Origin: Legionellaceae bacterium
Lineage (GTDB): Bacteria; Pseudomonadota; Gammaproteobacteria; Legionellales; Legionellaceae
DNA length: 14,491 nt
Assembly (NCBI GenBank): GCA_947504795.1
Contig: CANNJG010000030.1
Location: 1-14,491, forward strand
Direction of reading: 5' to 3'
Of the stretch, positions 6,414-13,903 are shown piece by piece. Both the position numbers and the translations under genes were made by a program. Each line of letters starts with the position of its first letter. The stretch's first letter is position 1. Below the pieces are notes generated by a model, which searched no databases, was not told where the DNA came from, and saw nothing but the letters and a program-made list of their open reading frames with translations.

Positions 6414-7670
6414 CTAAAACTGATTCGTGTAAGGTATATTTTGCCAACAATCCGTATAATTTTTTTGTCGAGCCGGGTGGTCAACTGCCGCAGTGGTGAC
6501 CAACCAAGGCGTGCGTGATTCCAGCATGAAGGCCAAGGTATTATCATAATACTGGGGTTTTAACCCCTGTTGTGAAGCGCTCTGGAGTGCTTCTGCATCC
6601 GGTCCATGCGGAGTCATGCAATTATGAATGCTGATGCCTCCTGTCTCAAAACCACTGCCTTTGGCATCATAGCGCCCTTTTAATAGTCCCATCAATTCGC
6701 TCATGATATTTCGATGGAAATAAGGAGGTCGAAACGTATGCTCAGCCACCATCCAACGCGGCGGAAAAATCACAAGATCTAACTGCGGTACGCTCGGAAT
6801 GGCGCTTTCTGAGGTTAAGACCGTAAAAATCGAGGGATCGGGGTGATCAAAACTGACCGTATTGATGGTGTTGAATAACGATAAATCATAGGCATAAGGG
6901 GCGTAATTGCCTTGCCAAGCAGCAATATTCAACGGCGAATGATCACAGGGTGCTTGCCACAGGTGTTGTTGATATTTACTGATAATGATCGTGGGGGTTG
7001 TGGTGGTTTCGCCCGCGGCGGTTGGGTAAAAAAAATGTCGAGGATTAGCCAAGCCATTAGCCCCAATGATCCCTAAAGAAGGCAGGGTGAATGGTTGCCC
7101 CGCATTTTCACAGAGGTATCCCGCTGCATAGGGAGAGATTAGCTCGACTTTGAACACAATGCCACGCGGAATCACGGCAATCATGCCGACGTCTATCGTT
7201 AACTGCCCAAATTCAGTATGGAGAATTAGCCCGCCTGAATAGGGGATAAATAAGAGCTCTCCATCTTGATTCACAAAATATCTACCTTGCATCGAGTGGT
7301 GGCATTGATACAGATAGCAATGATTAGGATGAGATGTAGCGACATGCACGAGGCCCTCTACAAAGTCGCTTTGCGTGTTAGGTTCTGGCAGGGGTGACCA
7401 ACGCATAGGGTTAGGGGATTGTTGCGGGGCTAAAGGCTGTATCATAGACGGAGTGTAAGGTTTAAAATCTCCACGCACGACAGAGGGCACTGTTCGGTAT
7501 AACCAACTATGAAGATTAACATGTCGCGGTCTACAAAAGGCTGACCCACTCAGTTGCTCCGCATACAGTTTATGTTCGCAATGTTGGGGAGAATTTTGGC
7601 GAATCGGCAAAGCGCCAGGGATGCATTCTGTTTGATGATGGTTACCAAATCCATAAAGATACATGCTCAT
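6414..7670 (-). CDS. hmgA: Homogentisate 1,2-dioxygenase
   Basis: It cleaves the ring of homogentisate to 4-maleylacetoacetate in cytosolic tyrosine and phenylalanine breakdown, using Fe(II) and O2. The 418-residue protein has the family start (YLYGFGNHHQTE), the SGSAFCRPR segment and the conserved C-terminal metal site. H319, E325 and H355 (FHRNIMSE and TPHGPD) fall at exactly the spacing of the human ligands H335, E341 and H371, and H276 matches the human active-site base H292. The ATG at 7670 leaves only three bases after AAAGG, whereas the second ATG at 7664 has about nine, so translation may begin at MYLYGFG. Neither maleylacetoacetate isomerase nor fumarylacetoacetase genes are adjacent. 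In Legionella the same enzyme limits homogentisate build-up and hence melanin-like pigment. Identification is secure. Confidence 0.96.
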   Translation of the reverse strand: MSMYLYGFGNHHQTECIPGALPIRQNSPQHCEHKLYAEQLSGSAFCRPRHVNLHSWLYRTVPSVVRGDFKPYTPSMIQPLAPQQSPNPMRWSPLPEPNTQSDFVEGLVHVATSHPNHCYLYQCHHSMQGRYFVNQDGELLFIPYSGGLILHTEFGQLTIDVGMIAVIPRGIVFKVELISPYAAGYLCENAGQPFTLPSLGIIGANGLANPRHFFYPTAAGETTTTPTIIISKYQQHLWQAPCDHSPLNIAAWQGNYAPYAYDLSLFNTINTVSFDHPDPSIFTVLTSESAIPSVPQLDLVIFPPRWMVAEHTFRPPYFHRNIMSELMGLLKGRYDAKGSGFETGGISIHNCMTPHGPDAEALQSASQQGLKPQYYDNTLAFMLESRTPWLVTTAAVDHPARQKNYTDCWQNIPYTNQF

Positions 7671-7695
7671 AATCCTTTAATAATAGGCCGTCTCC

Positions 7696-7724
7696 AGTAT
7701 ATAATCCCGATACTAATATAGCAA
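7696..7724 (-). promoter_or_regulatory. Sigma-70-like promoter of hmgA
   Basis: On the minus strand TTGCTA (-35, 7719-7724) and TATACT (-10, 7696-7701) are separated by 17 nt and sit about 25 nt upstream of the first hmgA ATG. The -10 matches consensus at 5 of 6 positions and the -35 at 4 of 6. The implied 5' leader is short. Confidence 0.6.
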
Positions 7725-7741
7725 AATTAATAGCGCAATGT

Positions 7742-7784
7742 TCGACCTCAGCCGAGGTCCCCAGCCTTGTCCGGGGGAGGTCGA
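7742..7784. repeat. Nested palindrome between hmgA and yebC
   Basis: Outer arms TCGACCTC (7742-7749) and GAGGTCGA (7777-7784) are perfect inverted repeats. Inside them, GAGGTC at 7754-7759 gives an alternative stem with GACCTC at 7744-7749, and cccc at 7759-7762 can pair with gggg at 7773-7776. The G+C content is clearly higher than in the flanks. It resembles a dispersed intergenic palindrome (REP-like). It could also act as a bidirectional structure between two divergent transcripts. Confidence 0.55.
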
Positions 7785-7801
7785 GAAGCGATAGGCTAGT
7801 G

Positions 7802-7818
7802 TTTGAGTCGTGCTCAAA
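7802..7818 (+). promoter_or_regulatory. Short dyad in the yebC leader
   Basis: TTTGAG and CTCAAA form a perfect 6-bp inverted repeat around tcgtg, ending seven bases before the GAGAGG ribosome site of yebC. It could be an operator or a small leader hairpin. I found no convincing -35/-10 pair for this operon nearby. Confidence 0.35.
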
Positions 7819-7836
7819 ATAATAGAGAGGTGGTTT

Positions 7837-8580
7837 ATGGCTGGGCATAGTAAATGGGCCAATATCAAGTTTCGTAAAGGCTTACAAGACGCTAAGCGTG
7901 GGAAAGTATTCACAAAACTGATTCGAGAAATTACCGTTTCTGCGCGCATGGGTGGGCCAGACGAAGATTCTAACTCGCGATTACGTGATGCAGTGACTAA
8001 AGCATTAAAATCGAATATGAAACGCGACACTATCGACAATGCGGTGAAGCGGGGCGCCGGCGGGCTCGATGGGGAGAATATGGTTGAAATGTCCTACGAA
8101 GGCTATGCGCCGGGTGGTGTCGCGATTATGGTCGCTTGTTTGTCTGACAATAAAAATCGCACGGTTTCTGAAGTCCGTCACGCCTTTACAAAATTTGGCG
8201 GTAATTTGGGTACCGATGGATCAGTTGCATATTTGTTTACTAAACAAGGTGAAATTGTGTTAGCACCTACGGATACGCCCGATAGGGCAATGGATGTTGC
8301 GATTGAGGCAGGTGCGGAAGATGTGGTGTTAGAAGAAGGGCAAATTGAGGTGATTACATCGGTGGAATCCTATCATCGTGTGTTGAGTGCTTTGGAAAAC
8401 GCGCAGTTGGCAGTCGAACATTCCCATATTACTCAACGAGCGCATACCCTTATTTCACTTGACCCCGAGTCCGCTGAATGTGTTGAAAAAATTATCGATA
8501 TGCTAGAAGATTTAGATGATGTCCAATCCGTTTATAGCAATGCTGACTTTCCAGAATCGCTCATTCTGACAGATGAATGA
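7837..8580 (+). CDS. yebC: YebC/TACO1-family protein
   Basis: It encodes 247 residues starting with the diagnostic MAGHSKWANIKFRK and AKRGKVFTKLIREI, and the length is normal for the family. The reading frame extends further upstream, but ATG 7837 is preferred because it begins the conserved N-terminus and follows GAGAGG by six bases. YebC proteins are cytosolic and were long labelled transcriptional regulators, including of ruv genes. More recent work ties YebC and mitochondrial TACO1 to translation through proline-rich stretches on the ribosome. It is the first gene of the operon, and its TGA overlaps the ruvC ATG by four bases (ATGA), implying translational coupling. Family assignment is secure; which role dominates here cannot be told from sequence. 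Confidence 0.95.
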   Translation: MAGHSKWANIKFRKGLQDAKRGKVFTKLIREITVSARMGGPDEDSNSRLRDAVTKALKSNMKRDTIDNAVKRGAGGLDGENMVEMSYEGYAPGGVAIMVACLSDNKNRTVSEVRHAFTKFGGNLGTDGSVAYLFTKQGEIVLAPTDTPDRAMDVAIEAGAEDVVLEEGQIEVITSVESYHRVLSALENAQLAVEHSHITQRAHTLISLDPESAECVEKIIDMLEDLDDVQSVYSNADFPESLILTDE

Positions 8581-9053
8581 CGATTATCTTAGGCATTGAT
8601 CCAGGATCCCGCATTACGGGTTATGGGGTGATTCGTGAGTTTAACCGCAAATTGGTTTATATCGATAGTGGGTGTATACGGACTGCTGAAGGTCCTTTCA
8701 CCGAACGCTTATTACAAATTTTCAATGGCGTGTGTTTACTTATGGAGAAGTTTTCACCAACGGAAGTAGCCATCGAACAAGTGTTTATGCATACAAACCC
8801 AAGTTCTGCCCTCAAATTGGGACATGCTCGCGGCGTTGCCATGGTGGCCTGTGCCTCGCATCGAGTGCAAGTGAGTGAATATTCAGCGCGAGAAGTGAAG
8901 CAAACGGTGGTTGGGTACGGCGCCGCCGAGAAGCAGCAGGTTAAGCAGATGGTGGTTAATTTACTGACGTTATCAGCAGCGCCACAAACCGATGCGGCGG
9001 ATGCGTTAGCGATTGCGATATGTCATAGTCATATGCGGAGAAGAATACGATGA
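8577..9053 (+). CDS. ruvC: Holliday junction resolvase RuvC
   Basis: RuvC is a dimeric Mg-dependent endonuclease that cuts Holliday junctions brought to it by RuvAB during recombinational repair. The 158-residue protein has the RNase H-like fold motifs: GIDPGSRITGYG with D8, VAIEQVF with E67, and TDAADALAIAICH with D139 and D142. These match the E. coli catalytic set D7, E66, D138 and D141, so it should be active. It is slightly shorter than E. coli RuvC (173) at the C-terminus, which is common. It overlaps yebC by four bases at its start and ruvA by four bases at its end. Confidence 0.97.
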   Translation: MTIILGIDPGSRITGYGVIREFNRKLVYIDSGCIRTAEGPFTERLLQIFNGVCLLMEKFSPTEVAIEQVFMHTNPSSALKLGHARGVAMVACASHRVQVSEYSAREVKQTVVGYGAAEKQQVKQMVVNLLTLSAAPQTDAADALAIAICHSHMRRRIR

Positions 9054-9658
9054 TTGGTTGGCTGAATGGACGGATTATAGATAAGCTCCAACCCGGAAAA
9101 ATTGTGTTGGATGTGAACGGAGTAGGTTACGATGTCGAAACGTCCTTGGCGACTTTTTTTAAAGTAGAACTTAGTGAAGGCCTGATCGCTCTTCATATTC
9201 ATACTGTCGTTCGCGAAGATGCGTTTTTATTGTATGGCTTTGCCGATCGCGAAGAACGAGCATTGTTTCGTGCGTTAATCAAAGTCAATGGGATTGGTCC
9301 AAAAGTCGCAATCGCGATCTTATCCAGTGTCAGTCCAGATGAATTCATTCAGTGTATTCATCAACAAAATACCCATGTGTTGACAAAATTACCTGGGATT
9401 GGTAAAAAAACAGCTGAGCGTTTGGTGGTCGAAATGAAGGATAGTATTAAACAATTAGCCTACTCGGATGTTGCTCAACGCTCTTCCACAACAACCCATA
9501 GAACCGATCAAGACGAAGCTATTAGTGCTTTAGAAGCGTTAGGATACAAACATCAAGAAGCCAGTGTGTTGATTCGGAAAATAGATGATGGACAGCAATC
9601 GTGTGAACAATTGATTCGCTTGGCTTTACAATCCTTATCATTACGCCAGGGAGGATAA
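9050..9658 (+). CDS. ruvA: Holliday junction DNA helicase subunit RuvA
   Basis: RuvA binds the four-way junction as a tetramer and loads the RuvB motor. The 202 residues show the three expected parts. An OB-fold covers about 1-63, with the acidic pin E56-D57. Two helix-hairpin-helix motifs follow, NGIGPK at 80-85 and LPGIGKKTAER at 114-124. A flexible linker about 138-152 leads to the C-terminal RuvB-contacting domain (ALEALGYKHQEA). It overlaps ruvC by four bases. Unusually, ruvB does not follow; the next gene, four bases later, is a membrane phosphatase. RuvA without RuvB would not migrate branches, so ruvB is expected elsewhere in the genome. Confidence 0.97.
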   Translation: MIGWLNGRIIDKLQPGKIVLDVNGVGYDVETSLATFFKVELSEGLIALHIHTVVREDAFLLYGFADREERALFRALIKVNGIGPKVAIAILSSVSPDEFIQCIHQQNTHVLTKLPGIGKKTAERLVVEMKDSIKQLAYSDVAQRSSTTTHRTDQDEAISALEALGYKHQEASVLIRKIDDGQQSCEQLIRLALQSLSLRQGG

Positions 9659-9662
9659 AAAT

Positions 9663-10313
9663 ATGCGTTATGTTGAATGTTGGATGAAACGATTAACCAA
9701 TCCCTGGGTCATGTTGGGTTATATCCTTCTGGTAGGGAGTGTCTATGTCTTTTTGGACCAACCTTTAGCCGCCTATCTGCATCATTTGAATGTGCGCGAG
9801 CGGTTGCCGATTCTCGAATGGATGACGCAGTTAGGCCGCTCGTCTGGGTATTTAGTAGTATTGCCGTGTATAGCCATGTATCTGCGCTATGTTAAGCATG
9901 CCAAACGCTTAGAGTGGCGTATTTGGTTTGTATGGTTGACGCTCTTGATCGTGTATATCATAGCGTTTGGGTTGAAAATTATACTAGGAAGAGCGCGCCC
10001 GGAATTGCTTTTTCACCAACATCTATTCGGGTTTTATGGCTACCACTTAAGCGGTGTCTACCATTCTTTTCCCTCGGGACATACAACGTTAGCCACCACG
10101 CTCCTGCTGTGTATGAGTTTATTACTGCCTGCGTATCGCTTGTTATGGTTGGGCTTATTTGTTGTAATTGTTGCGACTCGCGTGCTGTTAACCTATCATT
10201 ACCTGAGTGACGTTTTAATGACCTTCTACTTGGTCGTGATAGAATGCCGCATTTTGCAGTACGCGATAACACGCGAGTGTCCGTTATACTGGGCTAAATT
10301 AGGAATAAAATGA
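9663..10313 (+). CDS. PAP2-family membrane phosphatase
   Basis: This is a 216-residue inner-membrane protein with about five or six hydrophobic segments. All three motifs of type 2 phosphatidic acid phosphatases are present: K105-x6-R112-P113 (KIILGRARP), P137-S-G-H140 (SFPSGHTT) and R173-x5-H179-x3-D183 (TRVLLTYHYLSD). The conserved histidines should form the phospho-histidine intermediate on the periplasmic side. Family members dephosphorylate undecaprenyl pyrophosphate, phosphatidylglycerol phosphate or lipid A (LpxE); the substrate here cannot be decided from sequence. A GGAGG site precedes the ATG. It lies between ruvA and lipA in one operon, overlapping lipA by four bases, with no obvious functional link to either. 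Confidence 0.88.
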   Translation: MRYVECWMKRLTNPWVMLGYILLVGSVYVFLDQPLAAYLHHLNVRERLPILEWMTQLGRSSGYLVVLPCIAMYLRYVKHAKRLEWRIWFVWLTLLIVYIIAFGLKIILGRARPELLFHQHLFGFYGYHLSGVYHSFPSGHTTLATTLLLCMSLLLPAYRLLWLGLFVVIVATRVLLTYHYLSDVLMTFYLVVIECRILQYAITRECPLYWAKLGIK

Positions 10314-11293
10314 GCAAATTGTCAACCATCCCCATTGTTGTGGACAGCGGGCAAAAATATAAAACCGCGCAAGGTTTTGTCGCAATTAAAGATGGCATTA
10401 AAGCAGATGATCACCTGCCTGAACGCTTGCCTAAGCCTGCTTGGCTGCGCTTGAGCCATGTCACAACACCCGCTTATTTGGCCGTGAAAAAGCAAGTGGA
10501 AGACCACCGTCTGGCTACGGTGTGTGAAGAAGCCAAATGTCCGAACAAGGCGGAATGTTGGTCTCACGGAACAGCGACGATTATGCTGATGGGTGCGGTA
10601 TGCACGCGTGCATGCCGATTCTGTTCAGTCGATACCGGCAATCCTAAGGGCTGGCTAGACCTCGAAGAACCGGCCAATACCGCGAAAACGGTTGCATTGA
10701 TGAATTTAGATTATGTGGTGTTAACCTCGGTGAATCGTGATGATTTGCCCGATGGCGGTGCTGAGCATTATGCGGCTGCGATTCATGCGATTAAACAACG
10801 AATCCCTCGGACTAAAATTGAAGCACTAACCCCCGATTTCCAAGGCGTTGAGTCGAGCATAGCGGTGTTGCTGGATAGCGGCGTGGATGTGTTTGCACAA
10901 AACGTTGAAACAGTGGAACGCTTAACTCACCCTGTTCGGGATAACCGGGCGAGTTACTGGCAGACGTTGAACGTATTAGCTTTCGCAAAGCGCTATCGGT
11001 CCAACGTAATCACTAAAACTAGTTTAATGCTAGGTTTGGGTGAAACCACCGATGAAATCATCCAAACGATGGATGATTTGCGACGTCAGAACGTAGACAT
11101 CCTAACATTGGGACAATATTTGCAACCCACCAAGAACCACCTTCCAGTCGTGCGCTACGTGACGCCTGAAGAGTTTAATAGGTTACGCGACATTGGATTA
11201 GAAAAAGGTTTTTTTGAGGTTGCATCCGGGCCTTTAGTGCGGTCAAGTTATCGAGCAGACAGGATTTTTAAACGCGATAATTTGGGTCTTTGA
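10310..11293 (+). CDS. lipA: Lipoyl synthase
   Basis: LipA is a radical SAM enzyme that inserts two sulfurs into octanoyl groups on the E2 subunits of pyruvate and 2-oxoglutarate dehydrogenases and on GcvH. The 327-residue protein carries both iron-sulfur sites. The auxiliary cluster uses C72, C77 and C83 (CEEAKCPNKAEC), plus a serine of the C-terminal RSSYRAD motif near 312. The radical SAM cluster uses C98, C102 and C105 (CTRACRFC). The catalytic core motifs SVNRDDLPDGGA and DVFAQNVETV are intact. Its ATG overlaps the stop of the PAP2 gene (ATGA). The partner octanoyltransferase lipB is not adjacent. Identification is secure. Confidence 0.97.
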   Translation: MSKLSTIPIVVDSGQKYKTAQGFVAIKDGIKADDHLPERLPKPAWLRLSHVTTPAYLAVKKQVEDHRLATVCEEAKCPNKAECWSHGTATIMLMGAVCTRACRFCSVDTGNPKGWLDLEEPANTAKTVALMNLDYVVLTSVNRDDLPDGGAEHYAAAIHAIKQRIPRTKIEALTPDFQGVESSIAVLLDSGVDVFAQNVETVERLTHPVRDNRASYWQTLNVLAFAKRYRSNVITKTSLMLGLGETTDEIIQTMDDLRRQNVDILTLGQYLQPTKNHLPVVRYVTPEEFNRLRDIGLEKGFFEVASGPLVRSSYRADRIFKRDNLGL

Positions 11294-11317
11294 CCCCGAG
11301 AATCGATATGATATACT
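11290..11317 (+). promoter_or_regulatory. Sigma-70-like promoter of the sdh operon, overlapping the lipA stop
   Basis: TTGACC (11290-11295) and TATACT (11312-11317) are separated by 16 nt and match consensus at 5 of 6 positions each. The lipA TGA lies inside the -35 box. The implied leader before sdhC is about 65-70 nt. No terminator is visible between lipA and sdhC, so some read-through is likely. Confidence 0.65.
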
Positions 11318-11391
11318 TATTAAGGTTGTTTCTCCTGATTTTGGAGTAACGATAAAAAATACCTATTTTTCTTAGTTCTTTGATAAGGATA

Positions 11392-11775
11392 ATGTCTAAA
11401 GTGAAAACACAAAGACCCGTGAACCTTAATTTACTGACCTTACGCTTTCCTATGATCGCGATTGTTTCGATTCTTCACCGTCTGTCAGGCGTGATGTTGT
11501 TTGTGTTGATGCCGCTCGTATTTTATCTATTTAGCCTTTCGACGCATTCCCGTGATAGCTTTAATTCCGCGGGCGCTATGATGCACTGTATCTATGTCAA
11601 ATCGGCTGTTTGGCTGTTCTCTGCTGCTTTGGCGTATCATCTCTTTGCGGGAATTCGACACACGCTAGCAGATATAGGCTTGGGTGAGGAACTGCAACCA
11701 GCCCGTTGGAGTGCGTATGCAGTGTTGGCGCTGTCATTGGTTGCAATTATTATTTCGGGGATACTCATATGGTAA
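11392..11775 (+). CDS. sdhC: Succinate dehydrogenase cytochrome b556 subunit
   Basis: This membrane anchor of complex II holds part of the heme b and quinone site. The 127-residue protein has three transmembrane helices, starting about residues 23, 66 and 104. It has the family start RPVNLNLLTLRFP, the SILHRLSG motif (S26, H29, R30, equivalent to quinone-site S27 and R31 of E. coli), and YHLFAGIRHTLAD with H83, the equivalent of the E. coli heme ligand H84. The ATG at 11392 is preferred over an in-frame TTG at 11380 because it follows AAGGAT at the right distance and begins at the conserved N-terminus. It is first in the sdh operon and overlaps sdhD by seven bases. Confidence 0.96.
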   Translation: MSKVKTQRPVNLNLLTLRFPMIAIVSILHRLSGVMLFVLMPLVFYLFSLSTHSRDSFNSAGAMMHCIYVKSAVWLFSAALAYHLFAGIRHTLADIGLGEELQPARWSAYAVLALSLVAIIISGILIW

Positions 11776-12116
11776 AGTCGGTAACAAGTTTAACGGGGAG
11801 TGGATTGAAGGATTGGCTAATCCAACGTGTTTCGGCAGTGTATTTGGCACTCTACTTAATAGGATTGTTTGCCTACATAGGATGCCATCAGCCTATGACT
11901 TTTGATGTATGGCATGCGTTCTTTCAAACCACTGTCGTGCAAATACTGACTGCACTTGCGATATTCATGTTTGTATTGCACGCCTGGATTGGTATTTGGA
12001 CGGTTACAACCGATTACATTCAATCTACGGTAGTGCGCTTATCGGTACAAGTGTTGGTTGCTTTGTTTTTAAGCACACAATTGATTTGGGGATTCATGAT
12101 TGTTTGGGGACAATAA
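11769..12116 (+). CDS. sdhD: Succinate dehydrogenase hydrophobic membrane anchor subunit
   Basis: SdhD pairs with SdhC to anchor SdhAB to the inner membrane and form the heme b and ubiquinone pocket. It has 115 residues, the same length as E. coli SdhD, and three transmembrane helices. Key residues fall on identical E. coli numbers: heme ligand H71 in LHAWIGIW, and D82-Y83 (TTDYIQ), where Y83 contacts ubiquinone. The ATG at 11769 is chosen because it begins this alignable protein; it lies inside the end of sdhC (ATGGTAA), pointing to coupled translation. The same frame is open farther upstream within sdhC, but that part has no family similarity. Confidence 0.95.
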   Translation: MVKSVTSLTGSGLKDWLIQRVSAVYLALYLIGLFAYIGCHQPMTFDVWHAFFQTTVVQILTALAIFMFVLHAWIGIWTVTTDYIQSTVVRLSVQVLVALFLSTQLIWGFMIVWGQ

Positions 12117-12118
12117 CC

Positions 12119-13891
12119 ATGGCTGTTGCACGTCATAAGTTTGATGCAGTAATTATAGGGGCTGGGGGCGCGGGGATGCGTGCGGCTTATCAATTAGCCA
12201 GTAACCCCGCCATGAAAGTGGCGTTGATTTCTAAAGTATTTCCAACCCGTTCGCATACCGTGTCCGCGCAAGGCGGTATTACGGTGGCGCTGGGTAATTC
12301 TGGAGAAGACGACTGGCGCTGGCATATGTACGATACAGTGAAGGGCGCAGATTATATCGGTGACCAAGATTGTATTGAATACTTGTGCAAAACAGGGCCC
12401 GAAGTTGTTTACGAACTCGAACATATGGGTTTGCCTTTTTCACGCATGGACAATGGTAAAATTTATCAACGTCAGTTTGGAGGACAATCCAAGCATTTTG
12501 GCGGCGAGCAAGCTGCGCGCACCGCTGCTGCTGCCGATCGAACCGGTCATGCCTTACTCCACACCCTTTACCAACAAAATTTAAAAGCTAAAACCCACAT
12601 TTATAGCGAATGGTATGCCTTGGATTTTGTCAAAGACGCGCAGGATCAAATCGCGGGCGTGACCGCATTGTGTATCGAAACCGGGGAAATTGTATTCTTC
12701 CAATCACGAGTCTGTATTATGGCTACCGGTGGCGCAGGGCGTATTTTTCAATCGACAACCAATGCACACATTAACACCGGGGATGGATTCGGCATGACCT
12801 TACGTGCCGGATATCCACTCCAAGATATGGAAATGTGGCAGTTTCACCCAACAGGTATTGCGGGTGCGGGTTCGCTTGTCACGGAAGGGTGTCGTGGCGA
12901 AGGCGGTTATTTAATTAACAAAGATGGCGAACGCTTCATGGAGCGCTATGCGCCTCATGCGAAAGATTTGGCCTCTCGTGATGTTGTTGCGCGGGCGATG
13001 TCGCTAGAGATACGTGCGGGCAAAGGCTTTAATATTGACGGCGTAGACTGTGTTAAGTTAAAAATCGATCATCTTGGATCAGACTTAATTAATTCGCGGC
13101 TGCCAGGTATCCGGGAATTATCGATACAATTTGCAGCAGTTGATCCTATCGTCGATGCCATTCCAGTTGTGCCAACCTGTCATTACATTATGGGCGGAAT
13201 TCCAACCAATGTGCATAGCCAAGCCATTACCATGAGTAAAAAGAAAGAAACGCTTATTGAAGGATTATATGCGGTGGGCGAATGTGCCTGCGTATCCGTG
13301 CACGGCGCGAATCGTTTGGGCGGCAATTCTTTACTCGATTTGATCGTCTTTGGGCGTGCTGCTGGTATGCATGTCGAGCAGTTGTGGCAATCGAATCAAT
13401 TGCGCGAAATGTCAAATGTGACGGACGATGATATTCAAGCATCCATGGTGAGTTATCAACGCTGGCAGGACTCTAAGTCAGGGGACAGCCCAGCCACGCT
13501 TCGTGATGAGATGCAACGGGTGATGCAAGAAGATTTTGGTGTATTTCGTTCTGAAGAAACTATGAAGAATGGCTTAGGACGGCTGGATGATTTACGCGAA
13601 CGTTTAGGACAAGCTTACTTGGCAGATAAGAGCCATGTGTTTAACACCGAACGTGTTGCTGCACTTGAATTAGATAATTTGATGGCCACTGCTTATGCCA
13701 CTGCCATGTCTGCCATGACACGCAAAGAAAGTCGCGGTGCCCATTCTCGTGAAGATTTCCCCAAGCGTGATGATGCGAAATGGATGGTTCATACCACTTA
13801 TGCGATGAAAGGTGACGCTATGGGAACTCGACCGGTCAATATGTCACCTCAATTTATCGAGCCCTTTCAACCTAAAGAACGTGTATATTGA
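12119..13891 (+). CDS. sdhA: Succinate dehydrogenase flavoprotein subunit
   Basis: SdhA oxidises succinate to fumarate on a covalently bound FAD at the cytoplasmic face of complex II. The 590-residue length is standard. Visible motifs include the dinucleotide fold IIGAGGAGM (13-20), H46 in RSHTVSAQGG as the covalent FAD site, H243 in FHPTGIAG, R287 in ASRDVVAR (proton shuttle), H355 in CHYIMGG and R399 in GANRLGGNSLLD, which together match the E. coli substrate-binding and catalytic residues. The start ATG is two bases after the sdhD stop and begins the alignable protein, although the frame is open further upstream within sdhD. No defects seen. Confidence 0.97.
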   Translation: MAVARHKFDAVIIGAGGAGMRAAYQLASNPAMKVALISKVFPTRSHTVSAQGGITVALGNSGEDDWRWHMYDTVKGADYIGDQDCIEYLCKTGPEVVYELEHMGLPFSRMDNGKIYQRQFGGQSKHFGGEQAARTAAAADRTGHALLHTLYQQNLKAKTHIYSEWYALDFVKDAQDQIAGVTALCIETGEIVFFQSRVCIMATGGAGRIFQSTTNAHINTGDGFGMTLRAGYPLQDMEMWQFHPTGIAGAGSLVTEGCRGEGGYLINKDGERFMERYAPHAKDLASRDVVARAMSLEIRAGKGFNIDGVDCVKLKIDHLGSDLINSRLPGIRELSIQFAAVDPIVDAIPVVPTCHYIMGGIPTNVHSQAITMSKKKETLIEGLYAVGECACVSVHGANRLGGNSLLDLIVFGRAAGMHVEQLWQSNQLREMSNVTDDDIQASMVSYQRWQDSKSGDSPATLRDEMQRVMQEDFGVFRSEETMKNGLGRLDDLRERLGQAYLADKSHVFNTERVAALELDNLMATAYATAMSAMTRKESRGAHSREDFPKRDDAKWMVHTTYAMKGDAMGTRPVNMSPQFIEPFQPKERVY

Positions 13892-13903
13892 TGAGGAAAC
13901 ATT

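Noticed and set aside
9677..10272. Additional open frames on both strands within the PAP2 gene
   Set aside because: They overlap a protein with all three phosphatase motifs and show no recognisable domains.
11380..11391. Upstream TTG start for sdhC
   Set aside because: The ATG at 11392 has the ribosome site and the conserved N-terminus; TTG 11380 adds only four unsupported residues.
11909..12118. Extended N-terminus of sdhA overlapping sdhD
   Set aside because: The extra 70 codons are an out-of-frame reading of sdhD; the family begins at the ATG at 12119.
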